A stretch of DNA of 36,015 nucleotides, taken from NCBI GenBank assembly GCA_017936545.1, contig JAGBFJ010000077.1:1-36015 (forward strand). Direction: 5' to 3'. Of the stretch, positions 18,275 to 27,559 are shown piece after piece. A model generated the notes under the pieces. It ran no database searches and was not told the origin of the DNA. It was given only the letters and a program-made list of their open reading frames with translations. This stretch comes from Sutterella sp. (GTDB taxonomy: Bacteria; Pseudomonadota; Gammaproteobacteria; Burkholderiales; Burkholderiaceae_F). The translations under genes were made by a program, and so were the position numbers. Position 1 is the stretch's first letter. The number at the start of each line of letters is the position of its first letter.

Positions 18275-18946
18275 ATGGATATCTTCGGACTTCTCGTCGA
18301 CCTCTTCACCAATACCGACCGTTTTCTTGTTTCTCTGGCCACGGACTACGGCACGCTCATCTACGTCGCCATGTTCCTGATCTTTTTTCTGGAAACGGGC
18401 TTTGTCGTCATGTCGTTCCTGCCGGGCGATTCGCTGCTCTTTGTCGCCGGCACGGTTGCCGCATCCGGCACGGCCAGTCCCTGGCTCATCATGCTCGCCG
18501 TCATCGTCGGTGCAATCGCCGGCAATTCCGTAGGCTACGAACAGGGACGCTGGCTCGGCAAGCGCATCTACGACGGCAGCATTCCCTGGATCAATGAGAA
18601 GAAGCTTCGCCATGCGCATGACTTCTATTTGCGCCACGGCGGTAAGACCGTGTTCCTCGCCCGCTTCGTGCCGATCGTTCGCGCCTTTGCCCCGCTGATT
18701 GCCGGTGCCGCCCGCATGAACGGACTTCGATTCGAGCTCTTCAGCGGCACCGGAGCCATTGCCTGGGCCGTCTCGATCGTGGGCGCAGGCTATCTCTTCG
18801 GCAATATTCCCTTCATCAAGAACAACCTTTCCCTGATTCTGGTGCTGGGCATCATCTCCGCCATCAGCGGTCCGATCATCGTCGGCGCTGCCTGGAAGTA
18901 CATTCAGAAGAGAAAGGAAGCTGCCGCCGGCCTATCCGGCGAGTAA
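18275..18946 (+). CDS. DedA-family inner-membrane protein
   Basis: Member of the DedA/VTT family; E. coli relatives (YqjA, YghB, UbtA/PetA-type proteins) take part in membrane homeostasis and recycling of undecaprenyl or phospholipid carriers. The 223-residue length is usual. Hydrophobic segments lie at about residues 25-45, 50-85, 135-190 and near the C-terminus. Family marks are ETGFVVMSFLPGDSLLFVAG and FLARFVPIVRAFAPLIAGAARM with its conserved Arg and Pro. The substrate cannot be told from sequence. It stands alone between divergent mutL and convergent rfbC and has its own terminator. Confidence 0.92.
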   Translation: MDIFGLLVDLFTNTDRFLVSLATDYGTLIYVAMFLIFFLETGFVVMSFLPGDSLLFVAGTVAASGTASPWLIMLAVIVGAIAGNSVGYEQGRWLGKRIYDGSIPWINEKKLRHAHDFYLRHGGKTVFLARFVPIVRAFAPLIAGAARMNGLRFELFSGTGAIAWAVSIVGAGYLFGNIPFIKNNLSLILVLGIISAISGPIIVGAAWKYIQKRKEAAAGLSGE

Positions 18947-18965
18947 TGACCGGCCATCAAGGAAG

Positions 18966-18999
18966 ACGGCGCAGTCCGCGAAGACTGCGCCGTTTTTTT
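18966..18999 (+). terminator. Intrinsic terminator of the DedA gene
   Basis: ACGGCGCAGTC (18966-18976) pairs perfectly with GACTGCGCCGT (18983-18993) around a 6-base loop and is followed by seven T. It lies 6 bases before the convergent epimerase stop codon. Confidence 0.88.
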
Positions 19000-19005
19000 G
19001 TCCTG

Positions 19006-19545
19006 TCAGAGAAAGGGCGCTGCCTCATCCTTGGCTGAGAGAATCGGCCTGTCCGTTCCCCAGTCGATCGCTAGCGTCGGATCATTCCACCGGCAGGCGG
19101 CCTCCGCTTCGGGATGCCACGGCACGTCGACACGGTAGCTGACCAGCGTTTCATCCGCCAGCGTCAGATACCCGTGACCGTAGCCGGCGGGAATGAAGAG
19201 CGAGTCCCCTTTTGCAGCATCCAGCACAGCCGTGGCGACCTGCCCGAAAGTCGGACTCCCGGTCCGGATGTCCGCGGCCACGTCGAGCACCGCACCGGTC
19301 AGGCAGCGGATCAGCTTCGCCTGTCCGAACGGCGCTTTCTGCCAGTGAATGCCCCTCAGCGTGCCGCTGCGGGCGTTGAAGACCAGATTGTCCTGCACGA
19401 AGACGGCCGGAATGCCGAGAGCCCGCCAGTCCTCCGCCTGCCAGGTTTCGCAGAACCAGCCGCGGTCGTCGGAATACCGCCGGGGCGTAATCAGTCTGAC
19501 ACCGGGAAGCGCGAGCTCCGTGACGTTGGGAAGCGTTTTTTGCAT
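19006..19545 (-). CDS. rfbC: dTDP-4-dehydrorhamnose 3,5-epimerase family protein
   Basis: RmlC-type cupin that epimerises C3 and C5 of dTDP-4-keto-6-deoxyglucose on the way to dTDP-L-rhamnose for cell-surface polysaccharide. The start at 19545 (MQKTLPNVTEL) gives 179 residues; an upstream ATG at 19569 would add eight residues overlapping the pepT terminator. The catalytic His67 is in TLRGIHWQ, the lysine Lys77 in GQAKLIRC, and the catalytic Tyr137 in VSYRVD. The C-terminal WNDPTLAIDW and LSAKDEAAP blocks are present, so the active site looks intact. rmlA, rmlB and rmlD are not adjacent, so the exact sugar remains open. Confidence 0.88.
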   Translation of the reverse strand: MQKTLPNVTELALPGVRLITPRRYSDDRGWFCETWQAEDWRALGIPAVFVQDNLVFNARSGTLRGIHWQKAPFGQAKLIRCLTGAVLDVAADIRTGSPTFGQVATAVLDAAKGDSLFIPAGYGHGYLTLADETLVSYRVDVPWHPEAEAACRWNDPTLAIDWGTDRPILSAKDEAAPFL

Positions 19546-19560
19546 CGCTCTTTCATCCGT

Positions 19561-19598
19561 AAAAAACAAAGGCGCAGCCGCTGCAAGCGGCGTGCGCC
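19561..19598 (-). terminator. Intrinsic terminator of pepT
   Basis: On the minus strand GGCGCA-C-GCCGCT pairs with AGCGGC-TGCGCC around TGC, with one bulged C. It is followed by TTTGTTTTTT. It lies between the pepT stop and the epimerase start and separates the two same-strand genes. Confidence 0.85.
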
Positions 19599-19624
19599 CT
19601 ATTCTAACCGCTGGATGCTGCGGC

Positions 19625-20869
19625 TCAGTGCTTCGTTCCGGCGATCAGATCCACCAGCGCCAGCGTCACCTGCGTGCTCTTTTCCACGGCGGAAAGCGGC
19701 ATGAATTCGCAGCTGCTGTGGAAGTTGAGCGCGCCCGTGAAGTAGTTGGGCGTGATGATGCCCTGCGTCGAAATGTAGGAACCGTCCGTACCGCCGCGCA
19801 TGGCGATGGTCTTCGGCTGCACGCCTTCGATTTCGAGAGCGCGGTAGAGCATGTCGATGGAAGCGCGGTTTTCATCAGTCAGCGCATCCTCGATGTTGCC
19901 GTAGACGTCGCTCATCGTGAGTTCGATGACGGCTCTCGGATAACGGGTCTTCAAGTACTCGACAGCTCGTGCGATCGTCGCCTTCTTTTCCTCATACTTC
20001 GCACGGTTGTGGTCGCGGATCTTGATCGACACCGTCGCACGGGCCGGGCTCGAAACAATGCTGTTCACCCAGATGAAGCCTTCCGTGCCTTCCGTGCATT
20101 CGGGTGTGGCCGTACGGTCCATCATCTGCACGAAGTCGGTGGCGATCAGCGTCGGATTGACGAGGACCCCCTTCGAAGACATCGGATGCGCCGTCACGCC
20201 CTTGATCGAAATGGTTGCGCCGCCCGCGTTGAAAGTCTGATAGACCACCTCGCCGAGCGCGCAGCAGTCGATCGTGTAGGCGAAGTCGACGGGGAACTTC
20301 GAGAAGTCCATCTTCTTTGCGCCGCAGAGACCGATTTCCTCGTCCGGCACGAAGGCGAGATAGATGTTGCCGTGAGGACGGTTTTCCTTCACGATGCGCG
20401 TGAAGGCCGTCATGACGTTGGCGATGGCCGACTTGTTGTCAGCACCCAGCACCGAGGTGCCGTCCGTCACGACGAGATCGTCGCCGATGTAGTCCTCGAC
20501 TTCGGGGTGCTCGGCCGTGCGCATCCAAAGATCCTTTTCGGCGTTGAGGCAGATGTCGCCGCCCTGATAGCCGCGGATCACCTGCGGATGAACGTCGGGC
20601 GACAGACCGGCGTCGACGGTATCCAGATGAGCCACCCAGCCGACCGTCGGCACAGCGCTGTTGTCGGGCAGATTGCCCGGCAGGAAGGCCGTCAGCACCG
20701 AGTATTCGGAAATCTCAATCTTCTGAAAGCCGAGTTTGCCGAGTTCGGACGCCAGAAGCTCGGCAAGCCTGCGCTGGCCGGGCGAGCTCGGGACCGTACC
20801 CGCCTTGGCGTTGCTCTGACTCGTCACAGCGGCATAACGCAGAAATCGTTCAAGCAGTTCTTCCTTCAT
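19625..20869 (-). CDS. pepT: Peptidase T (tripeptide aminopeptidase)
   Basis: Cytoplasmic zinc enzyme of family M20 that removes the N-terminal residue of tripeptides. The start at 20869 (MKEELLERFLRYAAV) matches the family N-terminus and follows GAGG by nine bases; the ATG at 20884 lacks a ribosome binding site. The metal ligands are visible: His81 and Asp83 in AHLDTVDAG, the bridging Asp in GADNKSA, the catalytic and metal-binding Glu pair in VPDEEIG, the Asp in TIDC, and the late His in NFHSSCEF. The 414-residue length is usual. Confidence 0.95.
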   Translation of the reverse strand: MKEELLERFLRYAAVTSQSNAKAGTVPSSPGQRRLAELLASELGKLGFQKIEISEYSVLTAFLPGNLPDNSAVPTVGWVAHLDTVDAGLSPDVHPQVIRGYQGGDICLNAEKDLWMRTAEHPEVEDYIGDDLVVTDGTSVLGADNKSAIANVMTAFTRIVKENRPHGNIYLAFVPDEEIGLCGAKKMDFSKFPVDFAYTIDCCALGEVVYQTFNAGGATISIKGVTAHPMSSKGVLVNPTLIATDFVQMMDRTATPECTEGTEGFIWVNSIVSSPARATVSIKIRDHNRAKYEEKKATIARAVEYLKTRYPRAVIELTMSDVYGNIEDALTDENRASIDMLYRALEIEGVQPKTIAMRGGTDGSYISTQGIITPNYFTGALNFHSSCEFMPLSAVEKSTQVTLALVDLIAGTKH

Positions 20870-20916
20870 TTCCGAATACCTCATTGGTGGCAGTCTTCTA
20901 TAAGACCCAGACTCTT

Positions 20917-20962
20917 AAAAACAGTTCGGGCAGTCCATTTCTCATCGAAATGACTGCCCGAA
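20917..20962 (-). terminator. Intrinsic terminator of pgk
   Basis: TTCGGGCAGT (20925-20934) pairs with ACTGCCCGAA (20953-20962), and an inner CATTTC/GAAATG extends the stem after a one-base bulge. On the minus strand five T follow (20921-20917, after CTG). It ends the tkt-gap-pgk unit before pepT. Confidence 0.8.
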
Positions 20963-20989
20963 TGCATTTGTTTATTTTAGCGCGCGCTG

Positions 20990-22189
20990 TCAGTCCGCGG
21001 CACGTTCTTCAAGAACAGCCACGGCGGGGAGCTTCTTGCCTTCGAGGAACTCAAGGAACGCGCCGCCGCCCGTCGAAATGTAGCTCACGCGGTCGGCAAT
21101 GCCGAACTGCGTCACGGCCGACACCGTATCGCCGCCGCCGGCGATCGAGAACGCGCCCTTGTCGGTCGCCTCGGCAATGGCTTCGGCCATCACGCGGGTG
21201 CCTTCGGCATAGGGAGCCATTTCAAAAACGCCGACCGGACCGTTCCAGACGATCGTGCCCGCGCTCTTGAGAATCTCAGCAAGATTGGCCGCCGTCTTCG
21301 GACCGACGTCGAGAATCATTTCGTCGTCGCGCACATCGTCCACGTCGGCAACGCGGTGTTCGGCATCGGCCGAGAAGGCCTTGGCCACCACGACGTCGAC
21401 CGGCATCGGCAGACTGGCTCCCTTCGCCGCGAGGACGGCGAGAACCTTGCGGCATTCGTCGACGAGCTCGGGCTCAGCGAGCGACTTGCCGATCGGCTTG
21501 CCGGCAGCGAGGAGGAAAGTGTTGAGAATGCCGCCGCCGACGATGAGACGGTCGACCTTTTCAGCAAGATTCGACAGAATCGTCAGCTTCGTGGAGACCT
21601 TCGAGCCGCCGACGATGGCGGCAAGCGGATGACGGGCTTCTTCGACGGACTTCGTGAGAGCGTCGATTTCAGCCGCCATCAGCGGACCGGCGCAGGCAAC
21701 GGACACATGACGGGCCACGCCCACGGTCGAAGCCTGAGCGCGGTGAGCCGTGCCGAAGGCGTCGTTGACGTAGACGTCGCAGAGCGCGGCGTACTTCTTC
21801 GAAAGCTCGTCGCCGCACTTCTTTTCACCGACGTTGCAGCGGCAGTTTTCCAGCATGACGGCCTTGCCGGGCTCGACCCGGGCATTTTCCCAGTCCGACA
21901 CGAGCGGCATGTCGCAGCCGAGCAGTTCGCCCATGCGGCGGGCGATGCCTTCGAGCGAATCGGCCGGAGTCACCGTGCCTTCGGTCGGGCGGCCGAGATG
22001 GCTCATGACCATCACGGCAGCGCCGGCATCGAGCGCCAGACGGACGGCGGGCACGCTCGCAACCAGACGGGTTTCGTTCGTGATGCGGCCGTTTTCGTCG
22101 CGCGGGGCGTTGAGGTCACTGCGGATAAGCACGCGCTTGCCGGCAAGAAGGCCGTCGCGGGCGAGCTGTTCGAGTGTCTTGACGTGCAT
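20990..22189 (-). CDS. pgk: Phosphoglycerate kinase
   Basis: Transfers phosphate between 1,3-bisphosphoglycerate and ADP in glycolysis. The start at 22189 ([17 protein letters not shown]) follows GGAG by 7 bases; an upstream ATG adds only four residues. The 399-residue length is typical. Marks are [10 protein letters not shown] near the N-terminus, [11 protein letters not shown], the substrate-binding [23 protein letters not shown], and the C-terminal [12 protein letters not shown] and [13 protein letters not shown]. It is the third gene of tkt-gap-pgk. Confidence 0.97.
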   Translation of the reverse strand: MHVKTLEQLARDGLLAGKRVLIRSDLNAPRDENGRITNETRLVASVPAVRLALDAGAAVMVMSHLGRPTEGTVTPADSLEGIARRMGELLGCDMPLVSDWENARVEPGKAVMLENCRCNVGEKKCGDELSKKYAALCDVYVNDAFGTAHRAQASTVGVARHVSVACAGPLMAAEIDALTKSVEEARHPLAAIVGGSKVSTKLTILSNLAEKVDRLIVGGGILNTFLLAAGKPIGKSLAEPELVDECRKVLAVLAAKGASLPMPVDVVVAKAFSADAEHRVADVDDVRDDEMILDVGPKTAANLAEILKSAGTIVWNGPVGVFEMAPYAEGTRVMAEAIAEATDKGAFSIAGGGDTVSAVTQFGIADRVSYISTGGGAFLEFLEGKKLPAVAVLEERAAD

Positions 22190-22209
22190 GTCTGTCTCCA
22201 AAGAGAAAA

Positions 22210-22284
22210 CCGGGAGCGGAGACGGCGTCCGGCTCCGCCCGGATAAAAACTGACGAAAGCCACGCCGTTTCCGGCATGGCTTTC
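22210..22284 (-). promoter_or_regulatory. Two hairpins between gap and pgk
   Basis: GAAAGCCA (22255-22262) pairs with TGGCTTTC (22277-22284), with an inner GCCG/CGGC extension; on the minus strand TTTTT follows eight or so bases later. A second GC-rich fold spans 22210-22242 (CCGGG with CCCGG). They lie in a 114-base intercistronic gap and could stop part of the transcripts or set mRNA processing between gap and pgk. Confidence 0.5.
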
Positions 22285-22303
22285 TGAAAAAAGGGCTGAC
22301 GAA

Positions 22304-23320
22304 TTACTTGGCGGCCATCATGGCGCATGCCGTGTCAAGCATGCGGTTGGAGAAGCCCCATTCGTTGTCGTACCAGGACGTGACCTTCACGAGGCGGCTG
22401 CCCGACACCTTGGTGAGCGTCGAATCAAAGGTCGAACTGTGCGGATCGTGATTGAAGTCGCAGGACACGAGCGGCAGATCGTTGTAGCCGAGAATGCCGG
22501 CGAGATCGGGCGCTTCGGACGCGGCCTTCATGAGTTCGTTCACTTCCTCGACGCTCGTGTCGCGCTTGGCGATGAAGGTGAGGTCGACGAAGCTCACGTT
22601 GATGGTCGGCACGCGGACCGCAAAGCCGTCGAGACGGCCGTTCAGATCCGGAAGCACCAGACCCACGGCCTTGGCAGCGCCCGTCTTCGTCGGGATCATC
22701 GACTGCGTGGCGGCGCGGGCGCGGCGCATGTCCTTGTGATAGACGTCTGTGAGCACCTGGTCGTTCGTGTAGGCGTGGACGGTGGTCATCAGACCGCGTT
22801 CAATGCCGACCGTGCGGTGCAGCGCCTTGGCCATCGGAGCAAGGCAGTTCGTCGTGCAGGACGCGTTCGAGACGACGAGGTCGGAAGCCTTGAGCACGTC
22901 CTGATTGACGCCGTAGACCACGGTCGCGTCAGCCGTCTTGCCGGGAGCGGAGAGAAGCACCTTCTTCGCGCCCTGTTCGATGTGCACCATGCTCTTTTCC
23001 TTCGAGTTGAAGGCACCGGTGCATTCCATCACGACGTCGACGCCCAGATCGCCCCAGGGAATTTCCTTCGGATCACGGGTGGCGAACACATGGATGCGGT
23101 CGCCGTTCACATAGAGCGTATCCGAGCCCTGCTGCTCGACCTGAATGTTGAACGGGCCGTGGCAGGAGTCGTACTTCAGCAGATGGGAATGAATGGCCAG
23201 ATCGCCGGGCGCGTTGATCGCAACGATTTCAAGGTCGTGCTTCTTGGCGTACTCGTAGTGAGCGCGAAGCACATTGCGGCCGATGCGGCCGAACCCGGTA
23301 ATGGCAACACGAATTGTCAT
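22304..23320 (-). CDS. gap: Glyceraldehyde-3-phosphate dehydrogenase, type I
   Basis: Oxidises glyceraldehyde 3-phosphate to 1,3-bisphosphoglycerate. The 338-residue length is typical. The Rossmann motif [14 protein letters not shown] begins at residue 8. The catalytic Cys is in [12 protein letters not shown], and the His acceptor and sugar-phosphate binding residues are in VHAYTNDQ and SWYDNEW. At the end of the second beta strand the usual IND is INA (AINAPGDL), so the Asp that binds the adenosine ribose of NAD is missing; relaxed or NADP use is possible. TDVYHKD near the other specificity site is as I remember in Burkholderia enzymes. AAGGAT precedes the start; tkt ends 23 bases upstream. 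Confidence 0.96.
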   Translation of the reverse strand: MTIRVAITGFGRIGRNVLRAHYEYAKKHDLEIVAINAPGDLAIHSHLLKYDSCHGPFNIQVEQQGSDTLYVNGDRIHVFATRDPKEIPWGDLGVDVVMECTGAFNSKEKSMVHIEQGAKKVLLSAPGKTADATVVYGVNQDVLKASDLVVSNASCTTNCLAPMAKALHRTVGIERGLMTTVHAYTNDQVLTDVYHKDMRRARAATQSMIPTKTGAAKAVGLVLPDLNGRLDGFAVRVPTINVSFVDLTFIAKRDTSVEEVNELMKAASEAPDLAGILGYNDLPLVSCDFNHDPHSSTFDSTLTKVSGSRLVKVTSWYDNEWGFSNRMLDTACAMMAAK

Positions 23321-23343
23321 GTCAAATCCTTCTGTCTGAGTTT

Positions 23344-25356
23344 TTACTTGAGAAGTTCTTCAGCCTTGGCGACGACATTGTCGACCGTGAAGCCGAAGCG
23401 CTCCCACAGAACGCCGGCCGGCGCGCTTTCGCCGAAGGTATCGACGCCGATCACAGCGCCGCGGCCGGAGAAATACTTGTACCAGAGATCCGTCTTGGCG
23501 GCTTCGACGGCGAGAACCGGCACGCCTTCGGGGAGAACCGAACGGCGGTACTCGGCATCCTGTTCGTCGAAGACGTTCGTGCAGGGCATCGACACCACGC
23601 GAACCTGAATGTTGCGGGCGGTCAGTTCGGCACGAGCCTTCATGGCGAGACCGACTTCGGAACCCGTTGCAAGAATGATGAGCTGGGCTTCGCCTTCGCC
23701 GGCCGGCGCTTCCGCAGCCACATAGCCGCCGCGGGCGATGGCATCGGCGTCGACGTCGTCGCGGTCCAGGAAGGGCGTCGTCTGACGCGTGAAGATGAGG
23801 GACGACGGGCCGTCGCGGCGTTCGATGGCGCTCGCCCAGGCCACGATCGATTCGATCGTGTCGGCCGGACGCCAGACGTGCATGCCAGGAATCAGGCGCA
23901 GGCTCGGCACGTGTTCGACGGACTGATGCGTCGGACCGTCTTCGCCGAGACCGATGGAGTCATGGGTGAAGACGTTGATCACGCGCTGCTTCATGAGCGC
24001 GGACATGCGGAGCGCATTGCGGGAATAGTCGGAGAAGGTGAGGAACGTCGCCGCAAACGGAATGAAGCCGCCGTAGAGCGCGATGCCGTTCATGATGGCG
24101 GACATGCCGAATTCGCGCACGCCGTAGCTGATGTGGCGGGACAGGAAGTCGCCCGTGTTGAGGGACTTCACGCCGGACCAGTTGGTCAGGTTCGAGCCCG
24201 TCAGGTCGGCAGAACCGCCGAGCAGCTCGGGAAGGACCGGCGCAAGCGCGTTGAGCGCCTTCTGGCTGGCCTTGCGGGTGGCCACGGATTCGGCGGCCTC
24301 TTCGGCGGCGCAGAGCGCATCCATCACGGCGGCGGACCAGTTCTCGGGCAGATCGCCGGCGAGGCGGCGCTTCAGTTCGGCGGCAAGTTCCGGATACTTC
24401 GCTTCATAGCCGGCGAACATGGCCTGCCATTCATCTTCGATGCGCTTGCCTTCGGCACGGTGATCCCATGCATCGTAGATTTCCTGCGGAATTTCAAACG
24501 GACCGTAGGGCCAGCCGATCGCAGCGCGCGTGGCAGCGATTTCTTCGTCGCCGAGCGCTTCGCCGTGCACCTTGGCCGTACCCTGGCGGTTGGGCGAACC
24601 CTTGCCGATGGTGGTCTTCGCGATGATGAGCGTCGGCTTGTCTTCGGAGCGCTTCGCTTCGGCGATCGCCGCATCCACAGCGTCGATGTCGTGGCCGTCG
24701 ACCGGACCGATCACGTTCCAGCCGTAGGCTTCGAAACGGCCGCGGGTATCGTCGCCGAACCAGCCCTTGACGTCGCCGTCGATCGAAATGCCGTTGTCGT
24801 CGTAAATGGCGATGAGCTTGTTGAGCTTCCAGACGCCCGCGAGCGAGCAGACCTCATGGCTGATGCCTTCCATCAGGCAGCCGTCGCCGAGGAAGACGTA
24901 CGTGCGGTTGTCGAAGACCGGGAAGCCTTCACGGTTGAATTCGGCGGCGAGCATCTTTTCGGCAAGCGCCATGCCCACGCCGTTGGCAATGCCCTGGCCG
25001 AGCGGACCCGTCGTCGTTTCAACGCCCGGCGTCACATCCACTTCGGGATGACCGGGCGTCTTGCTGTGAAGCTGTCGGAAGGCCTTCAGATCGTCGATGG
25101 AAAGATCAAACCCCGCCAGATGAAGAAGCGAGTACTGCAGCATCGAACCGTGGCCGTTCGAAAGAATGAAGCGGTCGCGGCCGACCCACTTCGGATCGAC
25201 GGGATTGAAGCGGAGGTGGCGCGACCAGAGAGCCGTGGCGATGTCGGCCATGCCCATCGGCATGCCCGGGTGGCCGGACTTGGCCTTCTGGACGGCGTCC
25301 ATGCTGAGCGCACGGATGGCATTGGCCATCATCTGAGCGGAGACTTGAGAGGTCAT
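23344..25356 (-). CDS. tkt: Transketolase
   Basis: Thiamine diphosphate enzyme that moves two-carbon units between sugar phosphates, linking the pentose phosphate pathway to glycolysis. The 670-residue length is typical. The N-terminal block has [11 protein letters not shown] and LSNGHGSML with active-site His residues. The cofactor motif [12 protein letters not shown] with [16 protein letters not shown] follows near residues 155-185. The C-terminal half holds [17 protein letters not shown] and the [12 protein letters not shown] domain. It is the first gene of tkt-gap-pgk, an arrangement common in Betaproteobacteria. No strong Shine-Dalgarno is visible before its ATG. Confidence 0.97.
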   Translation of the reverse strand: MTSQVSAQMMANAIRALSMDAVQKAKSGHPGMPMGMADIATALWSRHLRFNPVDPKWVGRDRFILSNGHGSMLQYSLLHLAGFDLSIDDLKAFRQLHSKTPGHPEVDVTPGVETTTGPLGQGIANGVGMALAEKMLAAEFNREGFPVFDNRTYVFLGDGCLMEGISHEVCSLAGVWKLNKLIAIYDDNGISIDGDVKGWFGDDTRGRFEAYGWNVIGPVDGHDIDAVDAAIAEAKRSEDKPTLIIAKTTIGKGSPNRQGTAKVHGEALGDEEIAATRAAIGWPYGPFEIPQEIYDAWDHRAEGKRIEDEWQAMFAGYEAKYPELAAELKRRLAGDLPENWSAAVMDALCAAEEAAESVATRKASQKALNALAPVLPELLGGSADLTGSNLTNWSGVKSLNTGDFLSRHISYGVREFGMSAIMNGIALYGGFIPFAATFLTFSDYSRNALRMSALMKQRVINVFTHDSIGLGEDGPTHQSVEHVPSLRLIPGMHVWRPADTIESIVAWASAIERRDGPSSLIFTRQTTPFLDRDDVDADAIARGGYVAAEAPAGEGEAQLIILATGSEVGLAMKARAELTARNIQVRVVSMPCTNVFDEQDAEYRRSVLPEGVPVLAVEAAKTDLWYKYFSGRGAVIGVDTFGESAPAGVLWERFGFTVDNVVAKAEELLK

Positions 25357-25533
25357 AATGAATTCGAAAAGGCTGATTGATAAAACCTTGAAGACTTAGG
25401 CGTGCCGTCGGATCTGCGGAAAGCATCCGGAGCCGACTTAAACTAAGATTTTACCAAACATGCATGAGCACTTCCGCTTAGGACCCTGCATTTCCTCATG
25501 CCGATGCCGTTCCCGCAAGGAGTTTCCCCCATC

Positions 25534-26286
25534 ATGGCCGACCCACGCTTTTTCCTTCCCGCCGATGCCGCCCTCTTCGACGACGCTCTCCGAAACGGCA
25601 CAGAGATCACGCTTTCCGAAAAAGCCTCGCATCATGCCATGCGCGCGCTGCGCCTGCGCAACGGAGAAACCGTGACGGTCTTCTGCGGAACGGGCCGCGA
25701 ATGGCGGGGCACCGTCCGCTTCGACGCGAAGGCGGGCTATGTCGCACTGACCGAATCGTCGGATCCTCAGCGGGAGCCGCCCGTCCGTCTGACGCTTGTG
25801 CAGGCGCTCGTTTCGCCGGAAAAACTCGACTGGATCGTTGAGAAGGCGGTGGAGACCGGCGTCTCGGAAATCGTTCTCACGCCTGCGGCCCGAAGCGTGA
25901 CCCGTCTCGCGGGCGACCGTCTGGAAAAACGTCTTCAGAAGCTGCGCGACATCGCCGTGAGCGCCGCCGAACAGTGCGGCCGCAACGTTGTGCCCCTCAT
26001 CCGGGCGGAAGCCTCCGCCGCAGCGGCCTTTCAGAATACGCAGGCCGATCTGAGGCTGCTGCTGGCTCCGGGCGCACCCAGACCCGCAGCCGCGGCTGGC
26101 GGCATTCGCTCAGCCGCCTTCGCGGTCGGTCCGGAAGGCGGTTTTTCGCCCGAAGAAATTGCGTCGGGCGAAGAGGCGGGATGGTCGGCGGTTCTGCTCG
26201 GACCGCGCGTCCTGAGAACGGAAACGGCGGGCATTGCCGCCGCCGTCTGGCTCAATACCGTGCTCGGAGACTATCCGAGAGCGTAG
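25534..26286 (+). CDS. rsmE: 16S rRNA m3U1498 methyltransferase RsmE
   Basis: SPOUT-class enzyme that methylates N3 of uridine-1498 in 16S rRNA. The start at 25534 (MADPRFFLPADAALF) is chosen over an in-frame ATG at 25498, because AAGGAG precedes it and family homology starts there. It has 250 residues. The N-terminal PUA-like part has HHAMRALRLRNGETV. The SPOUT part has LVQALVSPEKLDWIVEKAVETGV, the SAM-knot AFAVGPEGGFSPEE and LGPRVLRTETA. It is divergent from tkt and converges on the lytic transglycosylase, with only four bases between their stops. Confidence 0.94.
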   Translation: MADPRFFLPADAALFDDALRNGTEITLSEKASHHAMRALRLRNGETVTVFCGTGREWRGTVRFDAKAGYVALTESSDPQREPPVRLTLVQALVSPEKLDWIVEKAVETGVSEIVLTPAARSVTRLAGDRLEKRLQKLRDIAVSAAEQCGRNVVPLIRAEASAAAAFQNTQADLRLLLAPGAPRPAAAAGGIRSAAFAVGPEGGFSPEEIASGEEAGWSAVLLGPRVLRTETAGIAAAVWLNTVLGDYPRA

Positions 26287-26290
26287 TTCC

Positions 26291-27202
26291 TCAGCTTTCG
26301 GGAGAGCGTTCGCCGCGGTCGGCTTCGGTCGTCATGCCGACCGTGCGGGCTCGCGCCGCATGTTCCTTCTCATAGAGGCTCGCCCAGCGGGAGAAGCCGA
26401 GACGCTTCACGCTCTTCTTGGCCTCTTCGGGCGCACGCTGCTTGGCACGCGAAAGCCTGACCGCAAGATCCGAATTGCCCTGCGCAGCGACAGAGAGCAG
26501 GCCGTGTTCCTTCAGCACTCTCGCACCGTAGCCGTTGTCGGACGCCATGTTGGCGGCACCGCTGTACCACTTGAGCGCGTTGCCGACGCTGCCGGTGCGC
26601 TTGATCAGATAGGAGAGAATTTCCGTGCCGACCACGATGTTGGCATACGGATCGAATGCCGCCTCAGGGCCGCCGAAGGCCTTGAACTTCTCCGCGTGCA
26701 CCTTCGTCATCACCTGCATGAGGCCTTCGGCACCCGCCCCCGAACGCGCGTCGGGACGAAAACTCGACTCCGTGCCGATGACGGCCAGAATCAGCAGCGG
26801 ATCAAGGTCGCGCGCTTCGCCGATTTCGATCGCCCAGTCGGTCACCTGACGCGCTTCGCGCATCGGCACCCGGAAGGTGCGGTTCACGTAGACCGCCACC
26901 TCATGACGGGGACTTCCCTTCGCCGGAAGCTGAACTTCAGGCGCCTTTTGCACGGTTTCGACGGCGGCTTCAGGCTCGGAGGGCTTCGGAATCATGCCGA
27001 GGAGCTCGGCGATGTCCACTTCGGCCGGTCTATAGGACGCGGGCACCACGGCAGCTTCAAGACCCTGTTCGCCGGCGGCCGGCTGATCCGCTTCGTGGGA
27101 GGAACCCGAGAAAAGCGCAAGCGATCCCATTGCCGTCCCGACGACAAACACGGGCAGCAGGGGAGAAAGAAAAGCGTTTCGAAGGAAGCGGACGGTATTC
27201 AT
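26291..27202 (-). CDS. Lytic transglycosylase (SLT domain)
   Basis: Periplasmic murein-cleaving enzyme that yields 1,6-anhydromuropeptides. A hydrophobic segment at about residues 8-32 serves as a signal peptide or membrane anchor. A low-complexity Pro/Ala/Glu region runs to about 95. The catalytic domain starts near 100, with Glu145 in the classic IGTESSF motif, followed by GAGAEGLMQVM and later AFDPYANIVVGTEILSYL and ALKWYSGAAN. No lipobox Cys is seen. The C-terminal 40 residues are basic and unclassified. The recycling ligase Mpl, which acts on the products of such enzymes, is encoded about 5 kb away. Confidence 0.9.
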   Translation of the reverse strand: MNTVRFLRNAFLSPLLPVFVVGTAMGSLALFSGSSHEADQPAAGEQGLEAAVVPASYRPAEVDIAELLGMIPKPSEPEAAVETVQKAPEVQLPAKGSPRHEVAVYVNRTFRVPMREARQVTDWAIEIGEARDLDPLLILAVIGTESSFRPDARSGAGAEGLMQVMTKVHAEKFKAFGGPEAAFDPYANIVVGTEILSYLIKRTGSVGNALKWYSGAANMASDNGYGARVLKEHGLLSVAAQGNSDLAVRLSRAKQRAPEEAKKSVKRLGFSRWASLYEKEHAARARTVGMTTEADRGERSPES

Positions 27203-27559
27203 AATCAGGGTTGCGGTTTCGGCGCAGCCGGGGTGTCATCCCCGCCGCGGAGGGCTCGATGGCTCTCGGCAGACGGCACTCAAAATACGCCGTCCGGCCC
27301 CGTCAGATCTGGGTAAGTTGCGGACAAAACCCGATCCTAACAACAATCTCTTTTAAAAATCAAGCAAAGAGCACGATTTCCTGAGTTTTTCCGTGCTTCA
27401 GGCACCACATCATCCCGCCTCGGCGTACCTCGGCATCCTCTCTCCGGATGAGCGCCGGAGCGGCCGACGGCCCATGACGCCTCGGCGTCATGCCTCTTTC
27501 AACTGTCCGCCGGCGCGTCTACAATGGTCGGATATCCGTCTTTCGGAGGAATTTTTCGA
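27203..27559. promoter_or_regulatory. Divergent promoter region with a palindrome
   Basis: This 357-base gap lies between divergent genes. CATGACGCC (27473-27481) and GGCGTCATG (27484-27492) form a perfect 9-bp inverted repeat separated by TC. The loop is too short for a good RNA hairpin and there is no T run, so a protein operator is more likely. On the minus strand TTGATT and TAGGAT, 15 bases apart, are a weak promoter for the transglycosylase near 27335-27365. Nothing else was recognised. Confidence 0.4.

Noticed and set aside
23314-25380. A 688-codon open frame antisense to tkt
   Set aside because: Same effect: the opposite strand encodes an unambiguous transketolase, and the antisense product has no family features.
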